Assembly: GCA_947589615.1 (NCBI GenBank)
Contig: CANQBU010000034.1
Location: forward strand, 1 to 10,999
Direction of reading: 5' to 3'
Origin: an uncultured Clostridia bacterium
Lineage (GTDB): Bacteria > Bacillota > Clostridia > Christensenellales > UBA1242
Length of the DNA stretch: 10,999 bases
Part shown: in pieces, positions 6,992 to 10,999 of the stretch
How the letters are laid out: every line of letters begins with the position of its first letter
Position numbering within the stretch: the stretch's first letter is position 1
Notes under the pieces: generated by a model
Databases searched by the model: none
The model's input: only the letters and a program-made list of their open reading frames with translations
Told to the model about the DNA's origin: nothing
Translations under genes and position numbers: made by a program

Positions 6992-7726
6992 ATGAAAAGA
7001 ATTTTATTGACAATAGAATATGACGGAACAAATTATTGTGGTTGGCAAAAACAGCCCGATCAAAAAACAATACAAGGTGAAATTGAAGAGAGCATTTATA
7101 AAAGTATAGGGGAAAAAGTGGAACTTTTCGGAAGCGGAAGAACGGATGCTGGAGTTCACGCCTTGTCACAGACTGCACATTTTGATTTAAATGTTCAAGT
7201 TCCAATTTCAAAATTGGCATACATTATCAATAATGCATTGCCAGATGATATTGTAATTAAAAAAGCGGAGGAAGTAGACTCTGATTTTCACGCAAGGTTT
7301 TCGTTAAAAAAGAAAATATATCTGTATAAAATTTACAATAATCCTGAAAAGAATGCTTTTTTATCAAAAACTTCTGCATGGGTTCGTGAGGAACTTGATA
7401 TTAGTAAAATGAAAGAAGGGGCTGCTTTATTAGTAGGAGAGCATGATTTTAAAGGCTTATGTTCTTCAAAAACCTGCACTTTAAACTTTATAAGAACTAT
7501 ATATGAGATAAATATTTTCAGACAAGAAGATTTTGTCTATGTAGAAGTTGTCGGGAATGGCTTTTTGTATAATATGGTTAGAATTATCGTGGGAACGCTT
7601 GTAGATTTTGCATTAGATAAGATAAGCCTAAATGATATAAAGATTGCAGTCGAAGAAGGAGAAAGGTCAAAGGCGGGACACACCATGCCGCCCAACGGGC
7701 TGTATTTAAAAGAAACAATTTATTAA
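6992..7726 (+). CDS. truA: tRNA pseudouridine(38-40) synthase TruA
   Basis: Converts uridines 38-40 of the tRNA anticodon arm to pseudouridine, stabilising codon reading. The 244 residues match the usual bacterial TruA length. The N-terminus (YDGTNYCGWQKQ) is canonical. GSGRTDAGVHA (47-57) holds the catalytic Asp52, and KKIYLYKIYN (107-116) contains the conserved active-site Tyr110. HDFKGLCSS (151-159), FIRTI, GNGFLYNMVRIIVG (188-201) and the C-terminal AGHTMPPNGLYL follow in order. The start is fixed by homology to the family's N-terminus, yet no Shine-Dalgarno precedes it and a -10 element ends only 6 bases before it. alaS follows after a 57-bp gap with its own promoter. In many Bacillota truA sits with ecfA/ecfT or ribosomal protein genes; that context is absent here. 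Confidence 0.96.
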   Translation: MKRILLTIEYDGTNYCGWQKQPDQKTIQGEIEESIYKSIGEKVELFGSGRTDAGVHALSQTAHFDLNVQVPISKLAYIINNALPDDIVIKKAEEVDSDFHARFSLKKKIYLYKIYNNPEKNAFLSKTSAWVREELDISKMKEGAALLVGEHDFKGLCSSKTCTLNFIRTIYEINIFRQEDFVYVEVVGNGFLYNMVRIIVGTLVDFALDKISLNDIKIAVEEGERSKAGHTMPPNGLYLKETIY

Positions 7727-7732
7727 TATTAA

Positions 7733-7761
7733 TTGATTTTTGCTAGCATTTGTGATATTAT
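7733..7761 (+). promoter_or_regulatory. alaS promoter with extended -10
   Basis: TTGATT (7733-7738) and TATTAT (7756-7761) are 17 bp apart, and TGA directly before the -10 gives an extended TGn motif. The predicted start is near 7768, giving a leader of about 16 nt. The promoter begins 7 bases after the truA stop, so alaS can be expressed independently of truA. No T-box-like leader fits in so short a space. Confidence 0.6.
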
Positions 7762-7783
7762 TAAAAAGGTTATGGAGAAAAAT

Positions 7784-9601
7784 ATGATTACAGACGAAAA
7801 TTTAAGAGAATTATGGATAAAATTTTTTACTGAAAAAGGTTTTAAAAGAATTGAAGGGTATTCTATTATCCCCGAAAATGATCCTACAGTTTTATTTACT
7901 ACAGCAGGAATGCATCCATTAGTGCCTTATTTGCTTGGAGAGCCTCATCCTGCTGGAAATAGAATTTTTGATATTCAGAGATGTGTTAGAACAACCGATA
8001 TAGATTCTGTCGGAGATGATAGTCATTTAACTTTATTTGAAATGCTTGGCAATTGGACGCTGGGTAAATGCAATAAAAGAGAGATGATTCATTTGTCCTA
8101 TGAATTTTTGACAAGCCCGGAATATTTGGGTATCCCAAAAGAGAAGTTGGCTGTTTCTGTTTTTGAGGGGAACGATGTTGCTCCTAAAGATGAAGAGGCA
8201 TATAATTCATGGAAAGAGTGTGGGATTTCTCAAATCTTTTATTTACCAAAGGAACATAATTGGTGGGATTTAGGTGGCGGAGAAGGTCCTTGTGGACCTG
8301 ATACTGAAATGTTTTATGATACAGGAAAGCCCAAGTGCAGTCCAGAATGCAGTCCCGCGTGCTCGTGTGGAAAGTATCTTGAAATTTGGAATGACGTTTT
8401 TATGCAATACTTTGTAAAAAAATCAGGCGAAAAGGCTCAAAAATTAGCTAGACCAAATATTGATACTGGAATGGGGCTTGAAAGAACAATATGCGTTTTA
8501 AATGGAACAAAAAGCGTATATGACATTGGATGTTTAAAGGATGTCATAAATTTTATAAATGAAAACGCAATAAAAAAGTATGATTATGATGAGACCTCAA
8601 AGAAATATTATCGTATTATAACAGACCATATTCGTTCATCTGTGTTTATTTTGGGAGATGCAAGGGGAGTTACTCCTTCTAATGTTGGACAAGGTTATAT
8701 ATTGAGAAGATTTTTAAGAAGAGCCATCAATTGTGCAAGATATATTGGGCTTGATTGTGAAAAATTTGCTGACATAGCCGATTTGTATGTTGATAAATAT
8801 GGAAAATACTATAACGACATTGATCAAAAGAGAGAATTCATTAAAGAGGAAATTTTAAAGGAAGTTGAAAAATTCTCAAAAGCAATAGAAGAGGGATATA
8901 AAGAATTTGAAAAAGTAATAAAGGGAATTGAAAAACACAAAGAATTTGCCGCAAAAACAGGAGAAAAAGTTGAAAACAAACTAAGCGGCAAGGCGGTCTT
9001 TAGACTTTATGATACATTTGGATTTCCTTTTGAACTTACAAAAGAATTGGCTAAAGAAAGAGGCTATGAAGTAGATGAAGAAGATTATCAGGAAAAATTT
9101 AGGGAACATCAAGAGAAATCAAGACAAGCTGCTGCCGGAACATTTAAAGGCGGACTTGCTGATAGTTCAAAACAAAGTGCGTATTTGCATACCGCAACCC
9201 ATCTTCTTCTTGCCGCTTTGCAGCATAAATATGGTAAAGATGTAAAACAACGAGGCTCAAATATTACCCCTGAGCGTTTGAGATTTGATTTTAACCTTGA
9301 TCATAAAATGACAAAAGAAGAACTTGATGAAATAGAAAATTTTGTTAATAATGTGATACAAAAGGAGATTACGGTTATTTGTGAGGTTATGAGTTTGGAA
9401 GAAGCAAAAGATAGTGGTGCGGAAGGTATTTTTACAAATAAATATGGTGAAGAGGTAAAAGTTTATACAATAGGAGAAGTAAGCAAGGAAATTTGTGGTG
9501 GCCCACATGCGGAAAATACGAAGGATTTGCACCACTTTAAAATATTAAAAGAGGAATCTTCTTCAAGTGGAATAAGAAGAATTAAGGCAATTCTTGATTA
9601 A
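7784..9601 (+). CDS. alaS: Alanyl-tRNA synthetase, short form lacking the C-Ala domain
   Basis: Charges tRNA-Ala with alanine and, through its editing domain, clears mischarged Ser/Gly. Start chosen at ATG 7784, with GGAG (7774-7777) six bases upstream; an in-frame ATG at 7772 and TTG at 7733 lie in the ribosome site and the promoter. The class II catalytic core shows DPTVLFTTAGMHP (33-45), FEMLGNW (85-91), a Cys-rich GKPKCSPECSPACSCGKY (181-198) and DTGMGLER (227-234). The editing domain carries HTATH (His469, His473) and CGGPH (Cys571, His575), the four zinc ligands, with Pro where most AlaRS have Thr (CGGTH). The protein ends right after the editing domain with ESSSSGIRRIKAIL, at 605 residues against about 870 normally, so the oligomerisation/C-Ala region is absent. 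The stop is natural and no remnant follows. AGMHPLVPYLLGEPHP and GSNITPERLRFDF resemble the short AlaRS common in Patescibacteria. Whether a full-length copy exists elsewhere is unknown. Confidence 0.93.
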   Translation: MITDENLRELWIKFFTEKGFKRIEGYSIIPENDPTVLFTTAGMHPLVPYLLGEPHPAGNRIFDIQRCVRTTDIDSVGDDSHLTLFEMLGNWTLGKCNKREMIHLSYEFLTSPEYLGIPKEKLAVSVFEGNDVAPKDEEAYNSWKECGISQIFYLPKEHNWWDLGGGEGPCGPDTEMFYDTGKPKCSPECSPACSCGKYLEIWNDVFMQYFVKKSGEKAQKLARPNIDTGMGLERTICVLNGTKSVYDIGCLKDVINFINENAIKKYDYDETSKKYYRIITDHIRSSVFILGDARGVTPSNVGQGYILRRFLRRAINCARYIGLDCEKFADIADLYVDKYGKYYNDIDQKREFIKEEILKEVEKFSKAIEEGYKEFEKVIKGIEKHKEFAAKTGEKVENKLSGKAVFRLYDTFGFPFELTKELAKERGYEVDEEDYQEKFREHQEKSRQAAAGTFKGGLADSSKQSAYLHTATHLLLAALQHKYGKDVKQRGSNITPERLRFDFNLDHKMTKEELDEIENFVNNVIQKEITVICEVMSLEEAKDSGAEGIFTNKYGEEVKVYTIGEVSKEICGGPHAENTKDLHHFKILKEESSSSGIRRIKAILD

Positions 9602-9616
9602 TTTATTAAATAATAA

Positions 9617-9645
9617 TTGCATTTTAAATAAATATGTGCTAAGAT
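9617..9645 (+). promoter_or_regulatory. Weak promoter for the DUF4097-like gene
   Basis: TTGCAT (9617-9622) and TAAGAT (9640-9645) are spaced 17 bp, with an extended TGC before the -10. Both hexamers are imperfect; GATAAT at 9643-9648 is an alternative -10. The start site would be near 9652, a few bases before the ribosome site AGGGGGG (9655-9661). No strong terminator for alaS is seen in this gap. Confidence 0.4.
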
Positions 9646-9665
9646 AATTGTAATAGGGGGGCGTT

Positions 9666-10999
9666 ATGGCAAAAGGTAATGTAAGAAAAGGTTTTGCGAC
9701 CTACATTCTAATATTGCTTATGGCAATTGTTGCAACTTTTTTAATTTTAATAGTTGTTGCAATTTTTTCTCCATTTAAAGACATATTGGGATTTAAATAT
9801 TTTTCTTTTAAGGAGAAAGGTTATGTTTACAAAGTGGATGGGGCTTCAAAAGACGATTTGATTAATTTTGAGAATCTAAAAAAAATTAATATAAATTGCA
9901 ATTATGCAGATGTAAAAATTGAAAGAAGTGATAAAACTGATAAGACTGCCTTATATTTTGAAAACTATTCGGTTGGTTTTGCAAGGGCCGATCAAGATGT
10001 AAGTTTTTCTTACGATGTATATTATTTTAATGAAAATAAGCAAATTTTAAATATCGATATTCATGAACCTGAGGGATTATTTTACTTGAGTAAAAATATT
10101 TCGGTTAGTATTTATGTTCCTATTCTTGATGAAGATCAGAAAGTTTATGATAAATCTTTTGAGCATACAGAAATCAATATTGTAAATACTTCTGGTGACA
10201 TATTTATTGGAAATAATTCGAAGCCAGATTATAATGTTGATAATTCAGGCGTTGTTATTAACGTAGATAAGTTATCTATTAAAAAAACATCTGGTAAAGT
10301 TATGTTCCGCAAATATGCTGGTTCTAACTTTGGTGATGTTTTCATTAAAATAGACAAAGGAACTGTTGAATCTGTAAATGACTTGACGATTCACAATTTA
10401 AATATCTTTTCATCAAAAACAAAGTTTAAGATGGGTAAAATAACCTTTACAGGCGAAACGGCTGTTTTGAAATTAGGAAATTCGAAATTTTATGCAGAGG
10501 AATTTGTAGGAAATATCAATCTTTCAATTCAAAATGGTTACTTTGATATGGATAAATTAGAGGGCACATTAATTTCTGATAATTCTGAAAAGAGAATGGC
10601 AAAGGCAACAATTTATATTAAAGAAGTTCAAGGAAATGTTTCTTTACCTTTTGCTTATAAATCGCGTATCGATTTTGATAAAATTGACGAGGGAAGTCAA
10701 CTTCAGATAAGAGGAACTGAAGGTGATGTAACAATTAAAGAACTTAACGGTAGTGCATGGATAGAAACAACAAAAGGCGATATAGATGTCAACACTTTTG
10801 CAAATGATTTAAGTGTTAGGACCACATCAGGTGATATTAATGTTGTTTATAACAACAAAGAAATAGCCGACGGAATAGAATTGACGACAATTACAGGTGA
10901 GATAAATCTTCAAGTAAGAAAAGATTTGGCATTTATGTTGGAAGTTTATGATACGCAAGGCAATGTAAGATCAAGTTCTAAAGTAAGCGTAGATATTTT
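9666..10999 (+). CDS. Membrane-anchored DUF4097-like beta-repeat protein, 3'-truncated by the window edge
   Basis: Open from ATG 9666 to the window end (444 codons and two bases). AGGGGGG (9655-9661) is an unusual G-run ribosome site four bases before the ATG. A short positive N-terminus (MAKGNVRKG) precedes one hydrophobic segment (about 11-35), predicting an N-in signal anchor with the rest outside. The exported part is beta-rich with recurring T-x-x-G-D/E-I/V turns: NTSGDI (174-179), TEGDV (351-355), TTKGDI (368-373), TTSGDI (386-391) and TITGEI (408-413). The last three are 18-22 residues apart, the pattern of DUF4097 putative-adhesin beta-helix repeats. Such proteins are often near envelope-stress regulators in Bacillota, but none is visible here. 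Function is unknown; a structural or sensing role at the surface is inference. Confidence 0.82.
   Translation, partial: MAKGNVRKGFATYILILLMAIVATFLILIVVAIFSPFKDILGFKYFSFKEKGYVYKVDGASKDDLINFENLKKININCNYADVKIERSDKTDKTALYFENYSVGFARADQDVSFSYDVYYFNENKQILNIDIHEPEGLFYLSKNISVSIYVPILDEDQKVYDKSFEHTEINIVNTSGDIFIGNNSKPDYNVDNSGVVINVDKLSIKKTSGKVMFRKYAGSNFGDVFIKIDKGTVESVNDLTIHNLNIFSSKTKFKMGKITFTGETAVLKLGNSKFYAEEFVGNINLSIQNGYFDMDKLEGTLISDNSEKRMAKATIYIKEVQGNVSLPFAYKSRIDFDKIDEGSQLQIRGTEGDVTIKELNGSAWIETTKGDIDVNTFANDLSVRTTSGDINVVYNNKEIADGIELTTITGEINLQVRKDLAFMLEVYDTQGNVRSSSKVSVDI

Noticed and set aside
7733..7783. Upstream TTG/ATG starts extending AlaRS by 17 or 4 residues
   Set aside because: The TTG is the -35 hexamer of the alaS promoter, and the ATG at 7772 overlaps the GGAG that serves ATG 7784. 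The extra residues do not fit the AlaRS N-terminus.
9602..9640. Terminator after alaS
   Set aside because: Only loose AT pairing (ATTTATT with AAATAAAT) with no GC core or clear U-tract; not supportable.

Overview
The window is AT-rich DNA, gene-dense on both strands and written in the standard code. Its content suggests an anaerobic low-GC Gram-positive bacterium, probably a Bacillota/Clostridia relative. Three things point that way: a single-chain pyruvate:ferredoxin oxidoreductase, strong GGAG-type ribosome binding sites with TTGACA/TATAAT-type promoters, and two exact Spo0A boxes, which would imply a sporulation lineage. The assignment is an inference; no rRNA or other phylogenetic marker is present. 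I see no mobile element, CRISPR array, tRNA or phage gene.

Left part (1-3596, + strand): the 3' part of transketolase (tkt), then a 93-bp gap, then a protein of unknown family (311 aa) followed 8 bp later by a membrane-anchored alpha/beta hydrolase. The 93-bp gap holds the most interesting signal in the window. Two perfect TTCGACA sites (reverse complement of the Spo0A box TGTCGAA) lie one helical turn apart. They are followed by a long near-palindrome whose loop carries a TATAAT -10 element and whose right arm is the Shine-Dalgarno sequence of the unknown gene. A transcript reading through from tkt would fold the ribosome site away, or terminate, whereas one started at the local promoter would leave it free.

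Centre (3650-6893): a bidirectional terminator hairpin separates the left cluster from the convergent nifJ gene. nifJ encodes a compact 1074-residue PFOR in which all catalytic and Fe-S motifs are kept, but a linker of roughly 70-100 residues in the C-terminal TPP domain has shrunk to about 16 residues.

Right part (6894-10999): a 98-bp divergent region carries a good nifJ promoter and a truA promoter whose predicted start site falls on the truA ATG (candidate leaderless mRNA). After truA comes alaS with its own promoter. It encodes a 605-residue alanyl-tRNA synthetase of the short type that keeps the editing domain but has no C-Ala domain. The window ends inside a membrane-anchored DUF4097-like beta-repeat protein.

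Functionally this is mostly central metabolism (pentose phosphate pathway, pyruvate oxidation) and translation (tRNA pseudouridylation, tRNA charging), with three envelope-associated or unknown proteins. No multi-gene novel system is evident. The novelty lies in the regulatory element at 1664-1737, the unknown gene it controls, and the compact forms of PFOR and AlaRS.
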